Positions 47,040 to 59,317 of a DNA stretch of 64,000 nucleotides are shown piece after piece. The notes beneath the pieces are model-generated. The model did no database searches. It was not told the origin of the DNA and saw nothing but the letters and a program-made list of their open reading frames with translations. Origin of the DNA: Augochlora pura (taxonomy: Eukaryota > Arthropoda > Insecta > Hymenoptera > Halictidae); the NCBI RefSeq assembly GCF_028453695.1, contig NC_135781.1, positions 15,871,640 to 15,935,639 on the forward strand. The letters run 5' to 3'. The position numbers and the translations under genes are program-made. Numbering within the stretch: the stretch's first letter is position 1; each line of letters begins with the position of its first letter.

Positions 47040-48320
47040 ACAAAGGTGGTGAATGAGCGCGATTCCTCCAAGCGAGGAAGGCACGCGGAGCACTTATTCG
47101 ACCGACCCTCCCACAGCGTTCTCCTCTCTCATCGCGGCTCGACGCGCAGCTACGCGTTCCAATTAATCCGCCGCCAATTAACGGCCGACAGAGTTTTGTC
47201 GATCATTAATTGCGGATCGTCTGGCGGCACGCGGTTTCCCGGTGTTTGGACGGTCCGCTGGACTCGCGTGGAGTCCGTGCCTCGAAACTCTCTCCAGCCA
47301 CCGGGAGGACGACGGCGATGTCGAGGACGAGGCCGAGGACGACGACTAGGACTAGGACAAGGACGGCGACGCTGTTCTCTCTCTCCCTTCGGTCGCGCCT
47401 GTTATCTCTCGGCCGTTTTCACTGTCGCCGCCGCGATAGACACGACCGCATTGTACGCGCGACGTATCTTCGATCGGCGAGACGGGAGGAATACGCTCGC
47501 GATCTTCTGAGTCACTCGGTCAGTCAACTCGCCGCGGAACGAGGGAAACAGTTGTGTACGAGCGTGACACGCGGACCGCCGCGCCGGAGGAATTGACCGC
47601 GCGCGGACGAGTGGCGTCGTTGAATTCGTTTAGAGGCGGGTGTGTTCGTTGCCTCGTTAAGAAGCCCTGGAGCGGCTGCGAGTCAAGCGCTGGATCCCCC
47701 GCGCCGTTCGCCAGAGACCTTCGTCGAACGTAAGGTCCCCGGGATTCTCTTTGTCAGTCGTGAACGGTGAGCGGCGTGTTTACGTTCGGGCGAATCTCAG
47801 ATGGTATCGATCGGCGCGTAATCGGACACACTGACACTGTGGCAGGAATCTTCGAAGCGGAAACACGTGACGACAGAGGAAGGGCAACCTTCAACCGCAC
47901 TCGTCGATCAAACCGACGCGGATAAGAGCTCGTGGAAGACTAGGCTGTTGTCTGTCAGTCGCGCGACTCAGTCAGTCGATGACAGCCGTGGGACTCGTGC
48001 CGACGCGCAGATATCGAAAGTAACGCGATCCTTCGCGCGTGGCGGTCAGCGTTCGACTGAATGACGCCGCTGTGCAGCGCGCGTCTCGAGCCGCGCCGAG
48101 GGGTGCCGGAAATCCCCGAACACGCTGAGACACGATCGGCCGCGCCGGACACACACGGCACTTTTCACTTGTTCGTCGAGATTTCGTCGGGGAGATGGAA
48201 GTGGCCAAGAACCCGAAAATGTCGGGTCGCAACAGCCCGGCCCGGCCCGGCCCGAGCCGTAGGAGAGATCGGCTCCGACCGAGATTTCAGGAACTTTGCG
48301 ACTAATTTTGTGACGTAATT
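47040..48320. promoter_or_regulatory. CpG-rich island, candidate promoter region
   Basis: This is the most GC- and CpG-rich block of the window. It contains several TCAGT motifs matching the arthropod initiator (for example near 47755 and 47969), cryptic (GGACGA)n repeats (47308-47370) and a (GCCCG)n pentanucleotide run (48236-48255). Overlapping open frames on both strands show no domain. A CGGTGAGC splice-donor-like site lies at 47765-47772 on the plus strand, so transcription on either strand is imaginable. A promoter role is inferred from composition only. Confidence 0.35.
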
Positions 48321-48623
48321 ATTTGCTCAAACTTCTAAGCTAATATATACGCTGATGGATCGAGTTTATCACAGTTGGTTAACACTTTAGTACCTGCAAT
48401 TGCGAACACATTGAAAGTGTACTTTGTAAAATATCTTTAGTTTTACATTTTTATTTTATTTCATAATTTTGTACTTTTGATTTTATGGAACTTTTGAGGT
48501 TGCTGGTTTGATAATCGAATTGTAAACCTCTTGTAATAAAGAATAGGAAATATGGTAACATGCCACTCCAAATTTGTATTTATATTGCATTATTTTAATG
48601 GTATAATGTATTATTATAAAGTG
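48321..48623. other. AT-rich non-coding stretch
   Basis: TTAACACTTTAGTACC (48379) and TATAAAGTGTTAG (48614-48626) form a weak inverted pair that might bound an old TTAA element of about 248 bp. The right edge lacks TTAA and overlaps the mariner end, so this is not called. Confidence 0.3.
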
Positions 48624-48930
48624 TTAGGTTAGCAACTAAGTGATCGCGGATTTTGTTAATAGATGATTTTAGCACATTCTTTTGTTTCGTCAACGTGTTC
48701 AAAGCACATTGTTGTCTTATTGTTTGGACTTCCAAAATTTAGTACAATAATTGTATGGATTAGTTATTTAGTTCCGTCTTAATCCTAGTTGGAAATCAAA
48801 GAACAAAGCGCGCATTTCAGACATATTTTATTGCATTATTTCCGAAAAGGCAAGAACGCGTTGCAAGCACACAAAAATTTATGCGCCGTATATGGGAATG
48901 AAGGGTTGAAAAAAGGCAGTGTCTAAGTTG
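48624..48930 (+). mobile_element. 5' end of a second, different mariner element
   Basis: The sequence starts with the mariner-type terminal repeat TTAGGTTAGCAACTAAGTG followed by ATCGCGGATTTTG, distinct from the repeat of the 8009/17086 copies. About 200 bases inside, the transposase N terminus becomes readable. Similarity stops near 48930 and no matching right end was found downstream, so this is a 5' fragment. Confidence 0.78.
48822..48923 (+). pseudogene. Mariner transposase N-terminal fragment
   Basis: A 34-codon open frame reads HILLHYFRKGKNALQAHKNL followed by CAVYGNEGLKKGSV, then a stop. The YFRKGKNA-QAHK-LC-VYG pattern is the first helix-turn-helix of mariner transposases, which recognises the inverted repeats. 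The rest of the protein is missing. The match to the family is strong by eye; no search was run. The terminal repeat and this segment place it in a different mariner lineage from the two deleted copies. Confidence 0.82.
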
Positions 48931-51236
48931 GATTGCCTAATCGAATAATGTTATATTTTCAAGCAGAAATTTTGAATTTTACTTATTTGCCATCCCAATA
49001 ATATGAATGACACGTTTCCCTCTTCAACGACTGGACGAATCAACTTGCCAAAGAGAAAGAAAAACAGCGACTGAACAAATCTACTCCCAAAAGAATGAAA
49101 AACGACGACTGCCCGAATCTTGCGAGGGGGTAAAATACGACGGCACCGTGCATTTGTATCTGTCGTCCGCGAGACTCGTGAATCCTGCTGTTCTTCAAGA
49201 ACAATTCACTTTTGTCCGCAATGATATCTTCTTTAAGGATCCACGGTGGAACGAATTTTCGTTGGGGGTATTATCACTTCCATCGAAGAAATAATTGCTT
49301 CGACGGTTGTACTTTTGTTTGCGACTGCGAAGTTTTGGAAGTTGTTGATAATTTATAGCTAAATATAAACGCAGTCTTGGAAAACGAATTTTATATGAAT
49401 AAAAATATCATCTATATTTTAACATACTAGTATTTTCGTACAAATAATTGTCAGCCTTTTAACATTCTTATATTATTCAAAAAGCTTAATTGACTTTTAA
49501 GTTTTATAATCTTCGTCTGCCAATATATTTTTCTTATTTCTTAGACTACGATATTAATTGTTATTACTACTAAACAATTAACTTGTTAAAAATTAGTTCT
49601 ACCGAAATATATATTGAAATTCTGGCAATTCATAAAAAGTCAACCCAGTTTTCTCCATTGATATTATACACAATAACTTGATATATTTAGCACTCGATAT
49701 TCTTGATCCAACTAATAACAACTTGAATAATTAACCGTTGAAACTGGTAGTTTCGTACATGCACGCGCTCTTCCCATGGGCTCAGAGAATAATTAATTCG
49801 CGAATACGTAATTATTTTTATTAAGACATATTTAATATTGTATAAAATAAGACCGTTCCGGTAATATATCCAAATTGTAAGGGAATATTAATGAGGCGCG
49901 TGTTATAAATTCCACCATGATTATTGAAGTAATTGCAATGTATGCTACCCGATACGGCGTTGCTGACGTAAGCGTGCACGTCGATCCAGCACCAAGGAAT
50001 AATACGAAATTTCGTGGTGGAAAAGGATTTATTTTTAGTCCGCGAGAGATGCGTACAAACCGAGACCCTTTGAAAATAAATGAATACAAGTACAGTCGCG
50101 TATTTAGCGAATCTATAATAGATCTCTTAGGGGAGGTACGCGGTACGCGTATGAAGGATTCTATTTTCGACTGAAAGCTCGGGAGATTGCTGCTTCATCC
50201 TTTATAATTAAGATAGACCGTATCGTTGCTACAGATAACCATCGGAGTTAGCTACCGAAACAATTTACGCAACTCCAAGTATCCCCTTTATTAGTTTTAT
50301 AATTGAATTTTCTGCTGTACACTTGTTACATATATTACCTCGAACGTATTGTTGCTTATTCATAATCGCCGCTCTTTTTTTTTCGATTTCGATTACTTAA
50401 GAAGCCATTACGCACTCCAACAAATGGCAATTACTTCTGGATAGATACAATTAGAAGATAATTAACGCGGTTTGCAGTAAACCAAAATATAAACGGAGGA
50501 AGCGGACTCGAAACGGATGACTGTTACTGTATGATACGAAACGTACACACACCGCATTAAATAAATACATATTTATGCGGTCGACGCAACAGCAACGGCT
50601 GCAAGAATACTGATCTTGAAATGAGCTCATTAATTTGTTAGAAAAATCAAGACTGCGAAGAAAATTCTTTTTCGATGTTGCATCTTATTTTCTAGCCTTA
50701 TAATAGCCTCAGCCCAGGGCATCGTAATGAAAGCCCGTTTAAAAACTGTTACGTTAAGAACTATTCAAATTAACGGACAAAATCGTCCCAGAAAATTTAA
50801 TTGATATGCGAGCGCGTTTATGTTTTCCGAACGTCGAGAATTGCGTAAATACGTTCCCGGATCAAATGTATTTTCAATAACTGGCAACATCGTGATCAAA
50901 ATACGGATATTCTTATCTCGTGCATTTTACGCGCTGCACTGGTTCGTTAATAAAACCGATATCTGTATCCGATAAAAACGTTCTCCGTCTCTCTCCATTT
51001 TAATAAACCAACGTTTCGGTCTCCGCGATTGTATTTACAATTATAATAAAGTCGTCAATTTTTATACAAGTGCCGGTGAAGCGAAACAATACCAAATCAA
51101 ACAAAACCATTTCGCAAAATCAAAAGTGAAACTTTCCTTTAGCGTTCGCTAAAACTGCATACAAACGTGGTCCAATTGTTGCAAGCTTCAAAGTTTCCAA
51201 TTTGAAATAACTGTTACCAGACGAAGAAGAAATTCA
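48931..51236. other. Non-coding stretch, mostly AT-rich
   Basis: A 95-codon plus-strand frame (49007-49294) and an 85-codon frame (49917-50174) show no recognisable domain. Nothing else recognised. Confidence 0.4.
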
Positions 51237-51487
51237 TGAAACCCTTTGCACTCGAAAGTCGCCAACATGGCGACACTCTTTTTAATTATTTCTTTTTTAT
51301 ACTTTAAGGTAATCATGTAAAATACGTTAATAAAAGCACAAAATCTTTTATCGATTAATTTCAATCTTCCAGTAGTATAATGATTTTCATTTCAATTGAA
51401 CTCTGTATAGTGTAATTTTTTAAAATTCATCAGAAAAATCTTCCGTGTGCTGCGGATTTAAACGATTTATCTCGCGTTGCAAACCAA
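51237..51487. mobile_element. Decayed TTAA-type miniature element related to family E
   Basis: ACCCTTTGCACTCGAAAGTC at the left differs from the family E end mainly by loss of the TTAA (now GAAA). It is followed, 21 bases from the expected edge, by the palindrome GTCGCC-AACAT-GGCGAC (51258-51274) and then ACACTC-TTTTTA, as in family E. The right end is probably the decayed GTTGCAAACCAA near 51476-51487. No coding capacity. Confidence 0.5.
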
Positions 51488-53451
51488 ATTTCATCAGTAT
51501 TTAATTTTCTAAAAATTTCAATATGAAACATAACAAAGAGTTTCGATCAGCTCGATGTTTGAAATATTAATATAGATGTTGATATAAATGTTAATATTAC
51601 TTTTTGTCTGGACTGTATTGTACCCTTAAACCCGCAAATAACGCTAAAATCATTTTCGTCATAAAAGCGGGATTCCAGGCCAGCGTGCGTTGTAGCAAAG
51701 TAACCGAGCCGTGCAACAAAACGGAGCGTTTTCCCGGCAGTTTTTCCGGGACTGTCCGTCGACTCGGGGAATAGCCGGCGGTTTCTCGGTCCAAAATAAA
51801 CCGAACTCCGAAGTTGCTAGGGGAGCAGGCGCGAAAGAAACGTGGGAGGTGTGATGCACTCGAGTGTGAAGCCTCGCGATGCGAGAGTATCCCGGTCGCG
51901 GGGAACGGCCAGCTGCGGTCAGCAATTTGCGCGAACCTCGATTTTATAGCCAGGGAATGTTTCATGAGGCTGCGCCGAAACTATCCTCCGCGAAGTAAAG
52001 ATCGTTAAAACAGTTCCTAGAAGCATCCCGCAACCCTGGAACTATCCCGAACGTGAAGACAAAGACCGCGGGAAGTCGGCGTGGGCTGGAACGTGATCGT
52101 TCGCGAGTCTATAAAGAATAATCGTAACGTCTAATGGCCGATCCGTTAGGCGAGCTTCTCGGTGATTTGTCGGCTGCTTCTTCACCCAGTAACCGAGTGC
52201 TTCAATGCAGAGAAGAATAAGAAAATAAGATATAATTTTAATTACATACCTCTACGCGGAAATTATTCGGAGAGAAGCAATTCTATTTTTACGACTGTAT
52301 TTAATAATGGAAAATAATATTGGAAGGCTGCTATGACACCTTTGAATTAAAAATTATGCTTAAATTATTGTATAAAATGAGCAATATTTTATAATACCAT
52401 TCAAACGGAAATTTGTGAAAATGTTATTTCAGCTAAAGCACGTTTCTAGTGCAATATTACTAGATTGTAATCAGTTCTAAAATACTTTTAAATAAAGAGA
52501 ATAGAGTATGCTGTATACTGCGGAAAATAAAAGATATAATTAACGGAACGAAAAATTCCAAGTGCCGTCTGAATTCGTTTCCAGCTCACGTCCAAAAAGT
52601 TAGCAACAGTTCCGCAGTCTGGCAGTTAAATTCTGCGGCGACTCTTTTGGTCCGAGAGATAATTTAAAATGTACCAGAATAATTTCAGTTTCGAATTTGG
52701 CAATGTTGGAAAATATTTTCAATTTGTTCGATGTTAATTTCATCTGCATACTATCTCGGGGATTGCAGAGATGTTTAAGATTATTTAAGGCACTTGTGCA
52801 ATAAAGATAACACAAGAATTCGTAAAGCGAATAAACTTTCTCGAGTGTTAAATTAGCTTTCGTTTTTGCTAATTGGTGTGCACTTAAATTTGAAACAGTG
52901 CAATTATGACGTCAGTTGTGTCTGTGTTCACAACAATTTTCTTGTAGTTTGTAATTTTCCGTAATCAGTACGTATCTTGGCTCGGAATTTATCTTAATAA
53001 TTAAGTTGTTAGCTGTTGCAATCTCTTTGAAAAGTATATAAATTAATTACTACAATTATATTGTATATGTTTTTATATATTTCATAAAGTATATAATTTA
53101 ATAAGAAATGTCAAAATTCTTAACGAGTAGAAGACTCTCCTTAGTTAAATTGTCCTAATATCTTCGATCATCCAATGAGTGGAATATTAAATTAATAAAA
53201 TCATTTATAAATAAAGGGAATCAAATAAATGAAAATACATTTAAAACTCTGTGAAGTGTATAAAAGAGTCTAGTTTTTCTTAAAAATGATTCAAATATTT
53301 TCAAATATCCTGAAAAGTGGCAAATTAGTAGATAAGAAATTTTAACAAAGTGCGGTAAAATACTCCCCATGAAAAAATGTCAAGATTTTGCATTACGACG
53401 ACAATGCTCGTCAAAAACAGCTAACTGATTAAAACGCATCACCTTGCATCT
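51488..53451. other. Non-coding stretch with a GC-balanced part (about 51650-52180)
   Basis: Overlapping frames on both strands in the GC-rich part (longest 122 codons, minus strand 51597-51965) lack domains. The remainder is AT-rich. Confidence 0.4.
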
Positions 53452-53490
53452 TTAACACTAGATTTACGAAATCCGTCAAAATGACGAGTC
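53452..53490 (+). mobile_element. Single end of a TTAA-type element (family H)
   Basis: TTAACACTAGATTTACG is followed, 22 bases from the edge, by the hairpin CGTCA-AAA-TGACG (53474-53486). The architecture matches the other TTAA elements. No right-hand partner (a complement ending TAGTGTTAA) was found in the next 450 bases, so the extent is unknown. Confidence 0.45.
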
Positions 53491-53850
53491 ATTAATTTAT
53501 TGATGTACTATTATTCAGATTTCAGAGATACATTTATGGCTTATTTGTTCAGTACATATGTTACTTCCGGCAAATATGAGAATAACGGTCGTTCAAAATC
53601 AGAATAAGTCGTTACATTCATAAACCAATATAATACGGCTGCTTTTCGTACTCCATAAATATAATGTAAATCGTGCTTTCAGTCAAGATTGGTAGCTAAA
53701 ACTAGGTGAATATTTCTGTTCTCCTATTAGCCTTTAACAGTCGCAAGTCACCTATCACGCGATATTACAGACCTTAAAACCCCACGTCCGACAAGGATTA
53801 ACCCACCAACAGATACATTGACGAATTAATTCACTCATGACTCATTTTGT
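53491..53850. other. AT-rich non-coding stretch
   Basis: May include the interior of the TTAA-type element whose left end is at 53452. Nothing else recognised. Confidence 0.35.
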
Positions 53851-54960
53851 TCCCTTATTTAGCAATAACGCTTTTAACAAACTTCCTGAGCAATAATCTT
53901 CCCTCAGGTCACGCAGATCTCCGTCCGAAATCTGCCATGAACTTAGCGACTGCAGCCTTGCAATTCAGCGCGACACCGTGGTCCAATTCAGCAAGTTACT
54001 GCACCCAGGAGTCCAAGCACGCAAACTAGCCGAGACCCTCCAGAGAGCCTAACGACCTCAAGCTCATCCGAGCGAGCCGTATCTCAGACAAACAACCTAA
54101 CTCTCCCGTCTGGCGACTGTCCTCGAAATTTTGCAGAATCTCGGCCGGAATCTCGCATCAATATTCCGCGGCGGTTAGGCCACCTAGACCAGGCCAGACC
54201 AGACCAGACCAGACCACCGTGCGCTCTGGAAGATTCAAGCCCCGCCTGCGGATCCCACGGAAGCCGGAAGAAAAAAATGCTCGAGCGAGGAGGCAAGTCC
54301 AGCGTACTTCACGAGACAGAAGTTCCATCGTCGTATACTGTTACACGCGCGGCGCGGCGTGGCGCGGCGTCGGGACGTTCGGGCGCTTCTTGCGGCTTGA
54401 TCTTCCGCGTGCGTGCCTCGTGTACGAAGTCGCTGAAATGGCGATCGATGCCCCTTTACGGGGACTAATATGCCAAGACCGGTCGAGCACCGGTCCGCTT
54501 CGATGTCGAAGGCTTCGCGGATGCCTGGCCGAGCGACTCCTCCTTTGCTAGGCTGCCGATCGACCGATCGAGATCCAAGGGCGAACGGCGATCGACAGAG
54601 ATCTTTCCTAGTTTTTGCACGCGACACTTTGTCACAACGACGACTCGCCACCGCGGAAACGCTCATGCTCGCTAATCGACGCTCCGAGACGATATTCGAG
54701 TCACTTAGGATCGCATTCTTGCGCTCATCAGCGAATGCTTCCGGGTGTAATTGAGGAGCTCCGACAAGATTGTCTAAGAGGCCCGGTTCTTTGGGAAAGA
54801 TAGGACGGTTCGCCAACAGCGATTTTATACAACTTCGATGCACGTTTGACATGCATCCCTTTGCAATATGGAGAAGTAGTGTAAAACTCGAGTGTTTGGA
54901 TAATGGAACAAAGTGCAATCGCTGTGCTGGATTAAGTCCTTATAGATTTGTTCAATAGAA
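53851..54960. other. GC-rich island with long overlapping open frames
   Basis: The longest frame of the window (227 codons, minus strand, 54235-54918) lies here, overlapped by several on the plus strand. Its peptide begins with a short hydrophobic segment (SFTLLLHIAKG), and the rest is Arg/Ser-rich with no recognised domain. It has no clear splice sites. An (AGACC)n pentanucleotide tract occurs at 54186-54216 and GGCGC repeats near 54348-54370. Most likely a gene-free CpG-rich island. Confidence 0.35.
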
Positions 54961-57000
54961 CAGAAGTAATTTGGATAGTAAATAAGGCTCTGTATTGCAT
55001 ATTTAAAAACATTTAAAATTGGTTACATTGAACTTTATAATCGCAGCATTCTTAAAACAATTGCGTAAAGATTTGCAGTTCAAATATAATACGACGAGAG
55101 ATATTTAACTAGTCTTTCAAGTTCTTTACAATCAACTGGGACGAACAAAAGATTAAATTCTTCATAATTTATTCTGTCAGGAATATGTTTTGCAATTTAT
55201 TTTTCCTGTTTTCTATTTCCCTGTTACATATTCATCGTATTCCTTCTTTAAGATTGAAATTATATATTCTTTCGTTACTATTACGAATTCCTTTCTTGTG
55301 ATTGTTATTATAACATCTTCTTTATAATTATTATTATTACTATTATTATTCTTGTTATTACTATTTTGATTACTATTGTTACTATTTATATTATTTGAAC
55401 TAGTATTATACTACTATTATCATTACAATTATTATTGTTATGACTAGCAGAACCCGATCTGTTCTAGGACCCTTTCCTCCCTTCCTCGCTACAACCTTGG
55501 TTACCCCTCCCTAGCACCTAAGATTTCCTCGAGAACCAATATCAAATCGAACCAATCGATTCCCGATACTCTGAGAAAAGCAACCAGTTTGTCCAAAAAT
55601 AAAACAAAAAACTAAAAGCCCATTGCATCTACATAATTTTTGTATACCTACGCGTACGCGAAATAAATTGTTACGAAACATTGTATAACACGCACATTGA
55701 ATCCATCTAATATTGGTTATCCACTATCAAATAAATGTCTATATTCGAATGCAATATGTACTAGAAATAAGTATGTATTACTATTTTGCACGACCAAGTT
55801 CAGTTCTTAATAGCAACAACGAACGGTAAAATTTACTATAAAACCGAACAGACGATTCAAAAGACTCGGGATCAGCTCGAAGAACTTTCAAAAGCCATGA
55901 ATGCATAATACTCGAGCAGTAACGAATAACAAGAGACGTAACGAGATATCACAGATCCCAACAGAAGATATCATTCTGCAAGATCAATACCTCCATCGTT
56001 CGCATTGTCCAAATCGGGATCCCGGAGGAAGTGGTATTCTTTGCGTTCGTTACGGAGGAATATGAAATATGACGGGTTGATTGATCGTCGGTACAAAGCC
56101 TCGTGGAACAGAAAGTCTGAACCGGTAGATAATTTCTGGAGCTGAACCATTAGAACACTGTGTCAGTGGAACGCATTGTGTTGAACCGGCTTCAAATATT
56201 TACGCAGACTCTACTACCGAAACTTCGTTCCTCGCATTGAAGAGTTCGGTACGATTCAGTAATTGCTCGCCGAAGTTTTTACTGGTAGGTGTAGAGCGTT
56301 TTAACTGCGAGAAGTTGGATAGGTATATTTTCTCCAGGTTACGAACTAGACGAGAAGTCGCGCAATGATTCGAGCAGTGACAAAAAATGGAAAATCAATA
56401 TCTTCTTATAATATAATCGTAGTCTAGAGTCTTCATTCATATGTGAAAAATTAAGAAATATGATAATATATATTAAGAATAGATTGAAGCACATTCGAAA
56501 AGTCTCGAGATTGAATACTTGTTAATATATTGTGAACAATATGTTAATGATGTCTGATTTTTACAAATATTTTCGTACATAATTTCTTAGTATTTAATTA
56601 GTCTATTACATTGAAATATTACTTATGTATTATGCTAAAATATGTGTCAGTTATGTGCGTATTACGTTAGAATATGTGTTATTCGTTTATTATATTAATA
56701 ATGTATTATATATTTGTATTACATAATATATGCGCTGTGTCTACACATATACTTAACATACCCACTGCGTAAAAATTCGTAACAAGAAATATTTTGAATA
56801 AACAGTCGTCAGAACATAGTTTTTAACAAATTACAATATTAAATGTCGATAAAAGATTTTTAAATTCAACAAAAAAAAGGAACAAAATCATTGCAACTTT
56901 TTGAACATAACTGTATATTATTTACGTAAAAATCGTTTAATCTTTGCATTCTCTCTAAAACATTATTAAGGTACTTGGAAAATTAACTAGTTTAGAAGAT
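54961..57000. other. AT-rich non-coding stretch with a trinucleotide tract
   Basis: An imperfect (ATT)n tract spans about 55322-55442. Otherwise nothing recognised. Confidence 0.5.
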
Positions 57001-58140
57001 ATGATTTTTGTTCCGAGCGGCCATAAGATCGAATCACAGTGAGTCGGCGCGTGAAACGCAGCTTTTGCGAGAAGAAAGGTGCCACAATAGCAGGAGTGCT
57101 CCCAGCGAGTCGAATTGATAATTTTATTCGACGCGCGAGCGGACGCTATTCTTGTCGGCGGAGGACGTCGTTAGGTACTCATCAAACGCCAGAAAATTCG
57201 TCACATTCGCGGAACTGGAGTTTAGCAGGGTAACTGTTCAGCGAATTAAAGAGCCATTATCCGGCGTGTATGCGGCGAAAGACCCCGCGTCGGCAAGAAG
57301 CAAAGAAAAGTCTCTCGGTGCGAGGGATTATATCATCGCTGAATCCGCGTTAGCCCGTTATCCCGTCGTCGACACATGATATTACGCCATTGTAATGCTC
57401 GATACGCGATCAGCCAGAAAAGGGGCGTCGATACGTGACGGCAATCTCGGAGAGACGCCGACCCCGAAACCAGCTCCAGGTAAGTACCGTTCGTATTAGT
57501 TACCATCTTTTTTGCCGTGCTCGCACCGGCGAGCCGCAAAAATGTCTTTGCCACCGAGCTACGTAAAAACCGACGGCTACTTTCGCTCGGCCGTGCATTG
57601 TTTGGTCGGGCGTGGCCTCGTTAAAAAACCAAACCCGAGAAAAACGGTCCCTTCCGCGTCGCTAGGGTCCTACGAAAAATTACGTCACGTGCTTTCTCCC
57701 GGTGGAGAGCCAATTGTTCGGAGCCGGCCGATTCGCGAGGCGAACGCTCCAATGGCGGCGCGACGGGAGCGGCGGAGTCGTTTCCGGCGAGAGTGTGCCA
57801 CAACCGGTGTCACAAGCAGGTGCCTTTTCTATGAAGTTCGCGGTCCCTGGAGAACTGGATGCGCCGAAACGCGAGACAAAGGGGCTCGCGAAAGCTAAAT
57901 ATTTTAGAAAGGAACATCTTAGAACAGCAGACAGAACATTTTTCTTTCGAGAACGGACCCGTGTCTCTGTCAGTTATGCGATATAACATGCAACTGTGTG
58001 AACATACTCGTCGGAACATGTATGCTCTTTGTGTGCGCTGTAACAGCAACGAAGACATTTACTTTTGGTGCGGGTTAGTGCACAATAAACAGGTAATGCC
58101 AGAAGTTGAAAGAGACGCGGACTTTTCGTGAAAATACATT
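57001..58140. other. GC-rich island without an identifiable gene
   Basis: Overlapping frames on both strands (longest 128 codons, 57512-57898) with Arg-rich peptides and no domain. Treated as chance. Confidence 0.4.
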
Positions 58141-59317
58141 TGTATTTAATGTACTCGATCGGCTCGATTCATGGTCCAAGTTGCAGAGACAATTTCTGCG
58201 ATAATTATACCAAGTCGACGAATTTCACCGTAATTTATTAGAAAGTGTCGTTTTACTTTCCCAATTAAAACTATCTAAAAAGTGAATAAAACTTTACGTA
58301 ATATCAGGCTTTTCGGAATAATAAAAGAGCCAATGAAAGCTTAAATATTAATGACTGTCGTAATCTAGGCATTCTGGTTTCATTAAATAAATTGCCTTGA
58401 TTGTGTGAAATTTGTATGGGTACCGGTTCGGCAGTCATGCTGACTAATTAACTCGCTTGCGATATCGCAGGTCAATCGCGGACATTTTTCTACCACGAGA
58501 AGAAACGCGCAAAAGTACGCGTTTAATTCTATCTGACGCGAACAGATGACGATAGAACATTTTTCATTTGTTGTAATTTTAGATAATGCGGAATTAAGAT
58601 TCCTGCCGGGACAATAGAATGCTGAATAGAAGCGTTTAAGGTATTTAGCCTCCGACTCAAAAGCCAGCTTCCGAAGCCACCGAGAGGTCGTGACCTACAC
58701 ACTTTGGCAACCACTGCTCCAGAACGATGAATTGCAGCGATTTAGGAGCGGCACAAAGTTACTCCTTTATCGATGTGGGCCCTTAGATGAAACTACCACA
58801 GACGGACAAGGAATGGGCGTTGAAAGGCGAGTCCAACCTACTACTGGTAACAAAATATATACGTCGTGAAAGGGACGACAACTTTGCCGCAGTGGAAAGT
58901 AATTTTGACAATTCCGGTTTTTGGCTACAAAGGAGGCTTCGGTATTGCCTGCTGAGACGCTTGAAAGACGACAAAGTCAATATTGCATTATCTTTATATT
59001 CGCAACAAAAGGAAGAACGATCTCAACTGAATTTCATTTCTCTCATTGTATTTTTAGCATAATGCAGTACATTATATTTAATTATAAATCTAAATAAGAA
59101 CCTTCGCTCTCAAGATAATCACTAACCAGTTAGTTGTTTTTGACGAGCTTAGCCTTCTGATTTAGAACGATATATTCTTATAATATATCATTATTTAATA
59201 TATACATTATAAAATATATTATAAGAATATATCCCCTATAGATAGATACAGATAATGTATCTCTTAAGGATATATTTTTCACTAAATTGGGTATTTTCGA
59301 AAGGCAGGGTACTTTAA
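58141..59317. other. Non-coding stretch
   Basis: A 91-codon plus-strand frame (58787-59062, starting ATG) has no recognisable motif. A palindromic AT-rich segment (ATATTCTTATAATATAT and its complement) spans about 59170-59232. Nothing else recognised. Confidence 0.4.

Noticed and set aside
48379..48626. TTAACACTTTA...TAAAGTGTTAG as another TTAA element
   Set aside because: The right edge lacks TTAA and overlaps the terminal repeat of the mariner fragment; the inverted match is only about 11 bases.
54235..54918. Longest open frame (227 codons, minus strand) as a possible gene
   Set aside because: It lies in a CpG-rich island with overlapping frames on the other strand, is Arg/Ser-rich, and shows no domain or convincing splice sites.
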